This document shows, one piece after another, positions 35,464-43,568 of a stretch of DNA of 64,000 nucleotides. This stretch comes from Stenotrophomonas sp. VV52. Its GTDB lineage: Bacteria; Pseudomonadota; Gammaproteobacteria; Xanthomonadales; Xanthomonadaceae. The stretch's first letter is position 1; each line of letters opens with the position of its first letter. The stretch lies in assembly GCF_002893095.1 (NCBI RefSeq), contig NZ_PKQQ01000015.1, positions 1-64,000 on the forward strand, given 5' to 3'. The position numbers and the translations under genes were made by a program. The notes beneath the pieces are model-generated. The model did no database searches. It was given only the letters and a program-made list of their open reading frames with translations, and was not told the origin of the DNA.

Positions 35464-36066
35464 TTGAACAACCGTAGTCCGCTGCTGCCGGCCGTGCCCC
35501 CGCAGATGCCGCAGGTCAAACCGAACCGTTTCCTGCGCTGGCTGGCGCGCTGCACGCTGCGCCTGGGCGGCTGGAAGGTCACCGGCACCTTCCCCAACGT
35601 GCCCAAGCTGGTCTTCATCGTGGCCCCGCATTCGTCCAACTGGGACGGCTTCTGGGGCATGGCGGCCAAGATCGCGCTGGGCATGCAGGTGAAGGTGCTG
35701 GGCAAGGCCTCGCTGTTCTGGTGGCCGCTCTCGCCGCTGCTGCACACCCTGGGCGTGATCCCGCTGGACCGCAGCTCGCCGCAGGGCACGGTGGAGCAGG
35801 CGGTCAGCCTGCTGCGCAATTCGGACAAGCTCTGGTACGCGATCACCCCGGAAGGCACCCGCAAGGCGGTGACCCACTGGAAGGCCGGGTTCCTGAAGAT
35901 CGCCCGCATGGCCGACGTGCCGGTGCTGGCCTGCTACTTCCACTACCCGGAAAAGACCATCGGCATCGGCCCGCTGTTCTACTCCACCGGCGACGACGTG
36001 GCCGACATGGCCGCCATCCGCGAGTACTACCGGCCCTGGCAGGGCAAGAACCGCGGCACCGTGTGA
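35464..36066 (+). CDS. PlsC-like acyltransferase
   Basis: The 200-residue protein has the glycerolipid acyltransferase motifs HSSNWD (His56, Asp61 as the catalytic HX4D) and PEGTRK (Glu130). It should transfer an acyl chain to a glycerophospholipid or related lipid at the inner membrane. A TTG start at 35464 is supported by GGAG eight bases upstream; the alternative ATG at 35506 gives a product 14 residues shorter. It is probably cotranscribed with arfB. The substrate is unknown. Confidence 0.8.
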   Translation: MNNRSPLLPAVPPQMPQVKPNRFLRWLARCTLRLGGWKVTGTFPNVPKLVFIVAPHSSNWDGFWGMAAKIALGMQVKVLGKASLFWWPLSPLLHTLGVIPLDRSSPQGTVEQAVSLLRNSDKLWYAITPEGTRKAVTHWKAGFLKIARMADVPVLACYFHYPEKTIGIGPLFYSTGDDVADMAAIREYYRPWQGKNRGTV

Positions 36067-36166
36067 AGGAAGGCGCCACGTCCGGCACATGCTGGGCGCA
36101 GGCAATGGGAGTAGGGTGATCGGCTGCGGTTACAGCCCGCTTCACCTCATTCCAGGAGCCCGTTTC

Positions 36167-38323
36167 ATGTCGCGTACCGTTATCTTGGCCGCCGCCATCA
36201 GCCTTGCGCTGGCGGCCTGTTCCGGCAAGGAGTCCACCCCCGTGTCCGACACCCAGACCCCCGCCGCGCAGCAGCCGGCCGATGCGTCCACCAACCCCCT
36301 GTTGAGCGCCAGCACGCTGCCGTTCCAGGCGCCGCCGTTCGACCGCATCAAGGACAGCGACTACCTGCCGGCCTTCAATGAAGGCATGAAGCAGCACCTG
36401 GCCGAAGTGCGCAAGATCGCCGACAACAGCGAGCCGGCCACCTTCGACAACACCATCGAAGCGCTGGAGCGCAGCGGCGAAACCCTCACCCGCGTCTCGC
36501 GCGTGTTCTTCGGCATCGTCCAGGCCGACACCAACGACGCGCGCCAGAAGATCCAGGAAGAGGTCGCGCCGAAGCTGGCCGAGCACCAGGACGAGATCAG
36601 CCTGGACCCGAAGCTGTTCGCGCGCATCAAGAGCATCTACGACCAGCGTGATTCGCTGGGCCTGGACCCGGTGCAGAAGCGTCTGGTCGAGCGCGATTAC
36701 CAGGAATTCGTCCGTGCCGGCGCGCAGCTCAATGACGCCGACAAGGCCAGCCTGCGCAAGCTCAACGTGGAAGAAACCACGCTGGCCACCAAGTTCCACA
36801 CCCGCCTGGTCGCTGCAACCGCCGCCGCTGCCGTGGTGGTGGACGACAAGGCCAGGCTGGCCGGCCTGAGCGAAGAAGAGATCAACACCGCCGCCGCCGA
36901 CGCCAAGGCGCGCAACCTGGAAGGCAAGTTCCTGCTGCCGCTGCAGAACACCACCCAGCAGCCGGTGCTCGCTTCGCTGACCGACCGCGACCAGCGCGCT
37001 GCCGTGCTCAATGCCTCGGAAACCCGCGCCGAGCGTGGCGATGCAAACGATACCCGCGAAACCGTACAGCGCCTGGCCCAGCTGCGTGCGCAGAAGGCCA
37101 AGCTGCTTGGGTTCGAGAACTACGCCGCGTACAGCCTGGCCGACCAGATGGCCAAGACCCCGGCGGCGGCGACGAAGCTTCTGACCGATACGGTGCCGGC
37201 CGCCACCAACAAGGCGCGCGGTGAAATCGCCGAGATGCAGAAGGTGATCGACGCGCAGAAGGGTGGTTTCCAGCTGGCCGCGTCGGACTGGGACTTCTAC
37301 GCTGAACAGGTGCGCAAGGCGCAGTACGACCTGGACGAGTCGCAGATCAAGCCGTACTTCGAGCTCGACAACGTGCTGCAGAACGGCGTCTTCTATGCCG
37401 CTACCCAGCTGTACGGCATCACCTTCAAGCCGCGTACCGACATTCCGACCTACCACCCGGACATGAAGGTGTATGAAGTGTTCGACAAGGACGGCACCTC
37501 GCTGGCGCTGTTCTACACCGACTACTTCAAGCGCGATAGCAAGTCCGGTGGCGCGTGGATGGACGTGTTCGTCGAACAGAACGGCCTGACCGGCGACAAG
37601 CCGGTGGTCTACAACGTCTGCAACTTCACCAAGCCGGCCGCGGGCCAGCCGGCGCTGCTGAGCTTCGACGACGTCACCACCATGTTCCACGAGTTCGGCC
37701 ATGCGCTGCACGGCATGTTCTCGAACGTGAAGTACCCGTCCATCGCCGGCACCAGCACCTCGCGCGATTTCGTCGAGTTCCCGTCGCAGTTCAACGAGCA
37801 CTGGGCGCTGGACCCGAAGGTGTTCGCCAACTACGCCAAGAACTACAAGACCGGCGAGCCGATGCCGCAGGCGCTGGTGGACAAGATCCTGAAGGCCCGT
37901 ACCTTCAACCAGGGCTACGCGACCACCGAGTACCTGTCCGCCGCACTGCTCGACCTGGCCTGGCACACCCAGCCGGCCGACGCCAAGCTGCAGGACGTGG
38001 CGCCGTTTGAAGCCGCTGCGCTGAAGAAGTTCAAGGTCGACCTGCCGCAGGTGCCGCCGCGTTACCGCACCACCTACTTCGACCACATCTGGGGCGGCGG
38101 CTACTCGGCCGGTTACTACGCCTATTTCTGGGCCGAAGTGCTGGACCACGACTCGTTCGAGTGGTTCAAGGAACACGGTGGCCTGACCGCTGAAAACGGC
38201 CAGGTGTTCCGGGACAAGATCCTCTCGCGTGGCAACAGCGTGGAGCTGGCCGACCTGTACCGCGAATTCCGCGGCAAGGACCCGTCGGTGGAACCGCTGC
38301 TGGTGAACCGCGGTTTGAAGTGA
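36167..38323 (+). CDS. dcp: M3 family peptidyl-dipeptidase (Dcp-like) lipoprotein
   Basis: The 718-residue zinc peptidase has a lipoprotein signal peptide (SLALAAC, Cys18), an N-terminal helical region and the catalytic HEFGH motif (His508, Glu509, His512) of the M3 family. Dcp removes C-terminal dipeptides from short peptides. Most E. coli-type Dcp enzymes are not lipoproteins, so location at a membrane facing the periplasm is a xanthomonad trait. The ATG at 36167 has GGAG upstream. A strong terminator follows. Confidence 0.92.
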   Translation: MSRTVILAAAISLALAACSGKESTPVSDTQTPAAQQPADASTNPLLSASTLPFQAPPFDRIKDSDYLPAFNEGMKQHLAEVRKIADNSEPATFDNTIEALERSGETLTRVSRVFFGIVQADTNDARQKIQEEVAPKLAEHQDEISLDPKLFARIKSIYDQRDSLGLDPVQKRLVERDYQEFVRAGAQLNDADKASLRKLNVEETTLATKFHTRLVAATAAAAVVVDDKARLAGLSEEEINTAAADAKARNLEGKFLLPLQNTTQQPVLASLTDRDQRAAVLNASETRAERGDANDTRETVQRLAQLRAQKAKLLGFENYAAYSLADQMAKTPAAATKLLTDTVPAATNKARGEIAEMQKVIDAQKGGFQLAASDWDFYAEQVRKAQYDLDESQIKPYFELDNVLQNGVFYAATQLYGITFKPRTDIPTYHPDMKVYEVFDKDGTSLALFYTDYFKRDSKSGGAWMDVFVEQNGLTGDKPVVYNVCNFTKPAAGQPALLSFDDVTTMFHEFGHALHGMFSNVKYPSIAGTSTSRDFVEFPSQFNEHWALDPKVFANYAKNYKTGEPMPQALVDKILKARTFNQGYATTEYLSAALLDLAWHTQPADAKLQDVAPFEAAALKKFKVDLPQVPPRYRTTYFDHIWGGGYSAGYYAYFWAEVLDHDSFEWFKEHGGLTAENGQVFRDKILSRGNSVELADLYREFRGKDPSVEPLLVNRGLK

Positions 38324-38341
38324 TCGCTCACATGTTGTGAC

Positions 38342-38380
38342 ACACGAACGGCAGGGGAACCCCTGCCTTTCGTGTTTTCT
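38342..38380 (+). terminator. intrinsic terminator after dcp
   Basis: A 16-base-pair hairpin (ACACGAACGGCAGGGG pairing with CCCCTGCCTTTCGTGT, one mismatch) with a two-base loop is followed by TTTCT. Confidence 0.92.
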
Positions 38381-38397
38381 ACGGTTGCCCACAACGC

Positions 38398-38467
38398 GTA
38401 GTGCCGGCCGCCGGCCGGCTCTGCACGAGCCCAACCGAAAGAGGAGCCGGCCAGCGGCCGGCACTAC
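38398..38467. repeat. inverted pair of GTAG-type REP elements
   Basis: A forward copy (38398-38421) and a reversed copy (38443-38467) with GCCGGCC stems have outward GTAG heads. The head of the second copy provides the TAG stop codon (38464-38466) of the adjacent reverse-strand gene. Confidence 0.9.
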
Positions 38468-38907
38468 GTACCCACCCTGCACCCCACTTCACTACACCCC
38501 AGGTGATCCAACGCGATCTCCAACGCATGCATGTAACTCTGCGCGCAATACCCGTGCGCCACGCCGATGCGCTGGCCTACATGCTCCGGCAGGCACGTTT
38601 CTGGCGCCGCACTGTCATCGTCATGCACTTCCACATACACGTTGTGCAGGTGTGGCAGCAGCTTCTGCAATCGCAGGCTGCCCACGCATGCACCCGGATC
38701 CAGCAGCGTTACTTCGCCACGGCTGTGGTCGGCTACGCGCAGCGCATCCAGTAGTTCCTGTTCCGAACCACAGGCACGAATCGCCACCGTGGTACCCGCA
38801 TCGATCGCACGGTGCACCAGCGCCTTCAGCACCGGCGCCGGCAGCGGCTGCGCGGTACGAATCAACTGCCCGGCCGCTTCCGGGCCGCGAATGATGAAGA
38901 TCGACAT
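38464..38907 (-). CDS. degenerate type II dehydroquinase-like protein A
   Basis: The 147 residues follow the type II 3-dehydroquinate dehydratase order: an opening strand FIIRGPE (where the enzyme has xxLNGPN), EVTLLDPGAC (NPGAY in the enzyme), a VYVEVHDDD strand (EVHxSN) and a closing helix with GYCAQSYMHALEIAL. The catalytic positions are not conserved: the active-site loop with Arg and Tyr after the first strand is missing, the Asn of NPGA is Asp70, and the Tyr-Thr-His after it are replaced. It is therefore probably not an enzyme. Its stop codon is inside a REP element, and the next gene on the same strand is a second diverged relative. Confidence 0.55.
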   Translation of the reverse strand: MSIFIIRGPEAAGQLIRTAQPLPAPVLKALVHRAIDAGTTVAIRACGSEQELLDALRVADHSRGEVTLLDPGACVGSLRLQKLLPHLHNVYVEVHDDDSAAPETCLPEHVGQRIGVAHGYCAQSYMHALEIALDHLGCSEVGCRVGT

Positions 38908-38910
38908 CGC

Positions 38911-39315
38911 TTACGCCCTCCCGGCCGCAGCCAGCAGACGCCGCTCGGCAATCGCCAGCGACAACCGGCACGCATCGTCGCGGCCACTGCTGCACACCAC
39001 CGTGGCCGCTGGCGCATGCTGCGGGTGCAGGTGCGCGTCCAGCCCATCGTCATCATTGGCCGCCATCTCGATGTACGGCGCCGGCAGCGCATCCAGCGCC
39101 GCGCACAGTGCCTGCCCGTGCTCCACCCACTGCGCCGGTTCGGCCGGAGCAGTCTCGATCAGCACCCACTCCGGTGCGCTGAGGGTCGCCTCGCGCAGGC
39201 ATGCCACCAGTGCGGGCAGGGAGGCGCAGTGCGCGCAGTGGATCGCGTGGCCGGCCAGCTGGGCCGGTACCGGCAGCGGGTCCGCCGAGGCCTGCCGGAT
39301 CAACAGGATGGTCAT
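38911..39315 (-). CDS. degenerate type II dehydroquinase-like protein B
   Basis: The 134-residue protein appears to be a further diverged copy of its neighbour. The shared outline is ILLIRQAS at the start, then WVLIETAPAEP (position of NPGA), ALCAALDALPAPYIEMAANDDD (position of EVHxSN) and a C-terminal helix LSLAIAERRLL. None of the dehydroquinase catalytic residues is seen. It precedes protein A on the reverse strand with three bases between them, so the two are made together, and the pair may form a hetero-oligomer. I could not name a family with confidence. Confidence 0.45.
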   Translation of the reverse strand: MTILLIRQASADPLPVPAQLAGHAIHCAHCASLPALVACLREATLSAPEWVLIETAPAEPAQWVEHGQALCAALDALPAPYIEMAANDDDGLDAHLHPQHAPAATVVCSSGRDDACRLSLAIAERRLLAAAGRA

Positions 39316-39484
39316 GGAACATCTCTACAAAGCACCCGGAGGCGCGGTGTGGCCACGATGCGCGCGCCGGCCATAAAGCAGCCATGCGCCGGTGGCCGCC
39401 CGCGCGTAAAGAGTGCGTAGCTTTTGTGGGGAACTCGGGTCCACACTGCCGGTCACACCCTTCTCTCACCGCAAGGATCGCCCC

Positions 39485-40114
39485 ATGTCCCAGGTCGCCC
39501 CCGCCGCCGGAGCACGCACCGGCGTGCTGTACTGGCTGAAGAAGGAAGCGCTGCCGCTGCTGGTCATGCTCGGCCTGCTGGCTGCCGCGCGCGACAGCTT
39601 GGCCAATCACTACCAGGTGCCCAGTGGCTCGATGCAGCACACCCTGATGCCGGGCGACCGCGTGGTGGTGGACATGCGCGCGTACGGGCTGCGTTTGCCG
39701 TTCACCAGCGTGGAGCTGCTGCATACCGGGGTGCCGCAGCGGGGTGAGGTGGCCGTGTTCGATTCGCCGCAGGACGGCACCCGGCTGATCAAGCGGATTG
39801 CCGCCGTGGGCGGTGACCGGGTGGACCTGCACGAGGGGCACCTGAGCATCAACGGCAACCCGCTGGCTCAGGCCGGGACCGATGAAGTGGAAGATTTCGG
39901 CCGTACCCTGGCGCAGCTGGACCTGGGGCAGGGTGGGGGTCCGGATATCACCGGCCTGACCGTGCCGGCGGGAAAGGTGCTGATGCTGGGCGACCATCGG
40001 GGTAACAGCGCGGATGGGCGGTATTTCGGTCTGGTGGATGCCAAGGCGTTGTACGGCAAAGCGGCGCGCGTGTATTACCGCCGGGGTGAAGGGTTCACCT
40101 GGCAGGCGTTGTAA
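39485..40114 (+). CDS. signal peptidase I, compact form
   Basis: The 209-residue protein has one N-terminal membrane helix (LPLLVMLGLLAAARDSL), the catalytic serine Ser49 in VPSGSMQHTLMPGD, the general-base Lys103 in RLIKRIAAVGGD, and the box MLGDHRGNSADGRYFG. It cleaves signal peptides of exported proteins. It is shorter than the main LepB of gammaproteobacteria and stands apart from lepA and rnc, so it may be a second signal peptidase with a narrower range. The ATG at 39485 is chosen because it keeps a normal short N-terminus. Confidence 0.88.
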   Translation: MSQVAPAAGARTGVLYWLKKEALPLLVMLGLLAAARDSLANHYQVPSGSMQHTLMPGDRVVVDMRAYGLRLPFTSVELLHTGVPQRGEVAVFDSPQDGTRLIKRIAAVGGDRVDLHEGHLSINGNPLAQAGTDEVEDFGRTLAQLDLGQGGGPDITGLTVPAGKVLMLGDHRGNSADGRYFGLVDAKALYGKAARVYYRRGEGFTWQAL

Positions 40115-40136
40115 CGGCCCCTCGGGCACCGCGCTC

Positions 40137-40185
40137 AGCCGGGCAGAGCCCGGCTCTACCGCAGCCGGGCAGAGCCCGGCTCTAC
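40137..40185 (-). repeat. direct pair of GTAG-type REP elements
   Basis: Two reversed copies with the AGCCGGGC/GCCCGGCT stem lie one base apart (40137-40159 and 40161-40185), 23 bases after the signal peptidase stop. Direct rather than inverted pairing is the exception in this window. Confidence 0.88.
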
Positions 40186-40236
40186 GCCGGGCGCGTCACC
40201 GTTCGATATCCCAAACGTCTCAATCAAGACCCCGCA

Positions 40237-40258
40237 GGTTATCGATCGACCGATAACC
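40237..40258. promoter_or_regulatory. operator-like inverted repeat upstream of the MFS gene
   Basis: GGTTATCG (40237-40244) and CGATAACC (40251-40258) are perfect inverted repeats with a six-base spacer, about 60 bases before the MFS start. The size and T-N11-A outline fit a LysR-type binding site, and the LysR gene at 41579-42484 is the obvious candidate regulator. Confidence 0.55.
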
Positions 40259-40317
40259 CCGGCCTATCCTGAGCGCTGATCCTTACGCACCGGCCCGCCC
40301 CCACGGGCCCGAACGCA

Positions 40318-41589
40318 ATGAACGGCGACACCGCAGCGCTGCCCGAGCGCAGTCCCACTACCCATCCGCCCACGCCGTCCCTGCACATCGAGCAGGGCAC
40401 CCCGGCCTTCCGCCGCACGGCGGTGGCCCTGTTCCTGGCCGGCTTTTCCACCTTCGGCCTGCTCTACACCGTGCAGCCGCTGCTGCCCGAGTTCAGCCGC
40501 CACTTCGGCGTCTCCGCTGCCAACAGCGCCATGGCGCTCTCCCTCAGCACCGGCCTGCTGGCAGTCTCCATGCTCGTCGCCGGGCTCATCTCCGACCGCA
40601 TCGGCCGCCGCGGCCTGATGATCGCCGCACTCCTCGCCTCCACCGTGCTCTCCGCCGCCAGCGCGCTGGTCGACGACTGGAGCACGCTGCTGGTGCTGCG
40701 CGCCCTCCTCGGCCTGACCCTCAGTGGCGTGCCGGCAGTAGCCATGACCTACCTCGTCGAAGAAATGGACCCGCGCGCGCTCGGCCTGGCCATGGGCCTG
40801 TACATCGGCGGCAACGCCGTCGGCGGCATGAGCGGGCGCCTGATCGCCGGCATCGTCGCCGACCACTGGGGCTGGCGCTGGGGCATCGGCGTGGTCTCGT
40901 TGATCGCGGTGCTCAGCACCGTGCTGCTGTGGGTGCAGCTGCCGCCCTCGCGCCACTTCCAGAGCCGCCGCGGCGGCCTGCGCGAACTGCCCACCCGCTG
41001 GCGCCAGCTGTTCGCCGACCCCGGCCTGCCTTGGCTGTTCGCCACCGCGTTCGTGCTGATGGGCGTGTTCGTCACCCTCTACAACTACCTCGGCTACCAC
41101 CTGCTCGCACCGCCGTACCAGCTCAGCCAGACCGTGGTCGGATTGATCTTCAGCGTCTACCTGGTCGGCACCTTCAGCTCCGCATGGATGGGCCAGCAGG
41201 CCACCAAGCACGGCCGCGGCCGCGTGCTCGGCATCTGCTACGCATTGATCGCACTCGGCATCGTCATGCTCGCGCTGCCGTGGCTGGGTTGCATGGCCGT
41301 GGGCATCGCGCTGGTCACCTTCGGCTTCTTCGGCGGGCACTCGGTGGCCAGCAGCTGGGTCGGCAGCCGCGCAGGTGTGATGCGCGCCGAAGCCTCGGCG
41401 CTGTACCTGTTCGCCTACTACCTGGGCTCCAGCCTGGCCGGTGCCGCAGGCGGCGTGTTCTACACCCGCTGGGACTGGTGGGGCGTGTGCGCGTTCACCG
41501 CCGTGCTCACCCTGATTGGCGCGACCATCGCGTGGCGGCTCGGCCGTCGCGCGCAGCCGCTGCAGGCCGCGCTCGCCGTCAGTCGCTGA
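40318..41589 (+). CDS. MFS transporter (YnfM-like)
   Basis: The 423-residue protein has 12 predicted helices and the MFS motif A (GLISDRIGRRGLM) after helix 2. The opening FSTFGLLYTVQPLLPEFSRHFG is typical of the arabinose-efflux-like YnfM/AraJ group, which export sugars, drugs or unknown metabolites. It ends overlapping the convergent LysR gene by 11 bases. E. coli ynfM is likewise paired with a LysR regulator, so the partner is probably its controller. Substrate not predictable. Confidence 0.85.
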   Translation: MNGDTAALPERSPTTHPPTPSLHIEQGTPAFRRTAVALFLAGFSTFGLLYTVQPLLPEFSRHFGVSAANSAMALSLSTGLLAVSMLVAGLISDRIGRRGLMIAALLASTVLSAASALVDDWSTLLVLRALLGLTLSGVPAVAMTYLVEEMDPRALGLAMGLYIGGNAVGGMSGRLIAGIVADHWGWRWGIGVVSLIAVLSTVLLWVQLPPSRHFQSRRGGLRELPTRWRQLFADPGLPWLFATAFVLMGVFVTLYNYLGYHLLAPPYQLSQTVVGLIFSVYLVGTFSSAWMGQQATKHGRGRVLGICYALIALGIVMLALPWLGCMAVGIALVTFGFFGGHSVASSWVGSRAGVMRAEASALYLFAYYLGSSLAGAAGGVFYTRWDWWGVCAFTAVLTLIGATIAWRLGRRAQPLQAALAVSR

Positions 41590-42484
41590 GTCCGCCCTGC
41601 AGCAGTTTCGTGAAGTGGGTGATCAGCGGTGACGGGCTGCCGCGCCGGTAGGCCACGTGCACTTCCGAACTGGCCGCGCGGTCGCTCAACGGAACGAAGC
41701 GCGCACCTTCCACATGGATGTGGCTGCACGACGCCGGCAGCACGGTAACGCCGAGGCCAGACGCGGCCAGGCTGATCAGCGTGGACGCTTCCCCGGCTTC
41801 CTGGATGATGCGCGGGGTGAAGCCGGCATTGCGGCACAGCGCGATGAAATGGTCATGGATGCCCGCGCCCACCTCACGCAGGAACCCCACGAACGGCTCA
41901 TGCGCGAACTGCCGCAGCGCCAATGGCGCGCCCTCCGGCAGGCCGCGGAGCAGCGGGTGCTGGTCATGCACCACCAGCGCCAGCGGGTCGCTGAACAATT
42001 TGCGCGAGGTCAGCGGGGCCGGCAGCGCCCGCTTGCGGATCAAGCCCACGTCCAGCTCATTGGCCACCAGCGCGTCGATCTGCTGCAACGTGTTCATTTC
42101 GCGCAGCTTCAACTGCACCTGCGGGAACTGCTGGCGGTAAGCGAAGATCGCGCGTGGAATCTGCGTCGACAACGGCGTCGCCCGGGTCAGCCCGATGCGC
42201 AGCTCGCCGGTTTCGCCGCGCTGCGCGCGCTGGGTCAGTTCAATCGCCTGGTCGACCCGCGCCAATGCCTCGGTGGCCTGCGCCTGCAACACGCGCCCGG
42301 CCTCGGTGAGTTCCACCCGGCGATTGCTGCGCAGGAACAATCGCGCGCCCAACAGCGTTTCCAGCTGGCGGATCTGCTGGCTCAGCGGCGGCTGGGACAT
42401 GCCCAGCCGTTCGGCGGCGCGGCCGAAGTGCAGGGTGTCGGCCACCGCCAGGAAATAGCGCAGGTGGCGCAGTTCGATCGACAT
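41579..42484 (-). CDS. LysR-family regulator paired with the MFS gene
   Basis: The 301-residue protein has the LysR winged helix at residues 1-65 (LRHLRYFLAVADTLHFGRAA, then MSQPPLSQQIRQLE) and a two-lobe effector domain. The sequence is close to the BenM/CatM/YnfL branch, which binds small aromatic or organic acids. Its 3' end overlaps the end of the MFS gene. It may act at the inverted repeat at 40237-40258. Confidence 0.87.
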   Translation of the reverse strand: MSIELRHLRYFLAVADTLHFGRAAERLGMSQPPLSQQIRQLETLLGARLFLRSNRRVELTEAGRVLQAQATEALARVDQAIELTQRAQRGETGELRIGLTRATPLSTQIPRAIFAYRQQFPQVQLKLREMNTLQQIDALVANELDVGLIRKRALPAPLTSRKLFSDPLALVVHDQHPLLRGLPEGAPLALRQFAHEPFVGFLREVGAGIHDHFIALCRNAGFTPRIIQEAGEASTLISLAASGLGVTVLPASCSHIHVEGARFVPLSDRAASSEVHVAYRRGSPSPLITHFTKLLQGGLSD

Positions 42485-42493
42485 GGCAGCGCG

Positions 42494-43462
42494 TCAGCGT
42501 TCGGAATGACCGCTTTCATCATAGCTGCGCGGACTGAACAGGTCCGGCTGGATCAGCTCGATGAAGGCACGCGCCTGCGGCGACAGGAAGCGCCCACGGC
42601 GCACGATCACCCCGTAGCTGCGCTCGGGGAACCACGCGCTCATCGAGCGCGTCACCAGCCGGTCGCGGTCGGCGTCGTTGAGGCACAGCGCCGGCACGAT
42701 GGAAATACCCATGCCCATTGCCACGTACTGCTTGATCACCTCCCAGCCGCCCACCTCCAGCGCCACCGTGTACGGCACGCGCTGGCGCTGGAACACCTGG
42801 TCGACCAGCCGGTAGGTGATCTGGCGCTTGGGCGGCAGCACCAGCGGATAGGCCGAGATCGCCTGCAGGGTCAGCTCCGGCGCGGTGGCCAGCGGATGCT
42901 CGGGCGGGGCGATCAGCACCTGCTCGAAGCGGTAGGCCGGGGCGTAGCTGAGGTCGGAGGGTACTTCGGTCATCGAGCCCACCGCCAGGTCGGCCGCGTC
43001 GCTGCGCAGCAGGTCGGTGCCGTCGGCGCTGATCGCGTTGTGCAGGGTCAGGCGAACGTCGGGGTGGCGCTGGCGGAAGCGCTCCACGATCCGCGGCAGC
43101 AGGTACAGGATGGTGGAGCTGTTGGCGGCGATGTTGAGCTCGCCGGCGTCCAGCCCCTTCACCTTGTCGCGGAAGCTGGCCTCCAGCCCGTCCAGGCTCT
43201 CGACCAGCGGCTGGGCCATCTCAAACAGCAGCTGGCCCTCGCGGCTGGGCACCAGGCGCCGCCCGCTGCGCTCGAACAGGCCCACCCCCAGTTCCCGTTC
43301 CAGCGCCTGCAACTGCTGGCTGATCGCCGGCTGGCTCACGAACAGCGCCTCAGCCGCCCGTGAGACCGAGCCCAGCCGCACCGTCTGGCAGAACGCCCGC
43401 AGGGGCTTGAGCCGGTCGGATTTGTAGGAAAAACGGGGACTTGGCGGCTTGGGTGTGGGCAT
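42494..43462 (-). CDS. LysR-family regulator divergent from aceB
   Basis: The 322-residue protein has a LysR helix-turn-helix (about residues 17-75; FCQTVRLGSVSRAAEALFVS, then QPAISQQLQALE) and a CysB-like effector domain. It is divergent from aceB with a 19-base palindrome between the two starts, so it probably controls the glyoxylate bypass and itself. The frame is open further upstream, but the ATG at 43462 lies beside the palindrome and gives a normal LysR length. It ends nine bases after the start of the other LysR gene, on the same strand. Confidence 0.87.
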   Translation of the reverse strand: MPTPKPPSPRFSYKSDRLKPLRAFCQTVRLGSVSRAAEALFVSQPAISQQLQALERELGVGLFERSGRRLVPSREGQLLFEMAQPLVESLDGLEASFRDKVKGLDAGELNIAANSSTILYLLPRIVERFRQRHPDVRLTLHNAISADGTDLLRSDAADLAVGSMTEVPSDLSYAPAYRFEQVLIAPPEHPLATAPELTLQAISAYPLVLPPKRQITYRLVDQVFQRQRVPYTVALEVGGWEVIKQYVAMGMGISIVPALCLNDADRDRLVTRSMSAWFPERSYGVIVRRGRFLSPQARAFIELIQPDLFSPRSYDESGHSER

Positions 43463-43472
43463 GGCGTCACGG

Positions 43473-43491
43473 TTATAAGTTGAACTTATAA
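43473..43491. promoter_or_regulatory. 19-base palindrome between lysR and aceB
   Basis: TTATAAGTT G AACTTATAA is a perfect inverted repeat of nine bases either side of one. It lies 10 bases from the LysR start and about 80 bases before aceB, a usual place for an autoregulatory LysR recognition site. A TTGCAATATCTGC stretch follows. Confidence 0.75.
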
Positions 43492-43568
43492 AACGCATTG
43501 CAATATCTGCTTTGTCAAATACCACACTCCAGCGCACGGTGGGATCACCCGCAACGCAGGAGTTGGAC

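Noticed and set aside
38464..38907. Active AroQ for the shikimate pathway
   Set aside because: The catalytic loop and active-site residues of type II dehydroquinase are absent.
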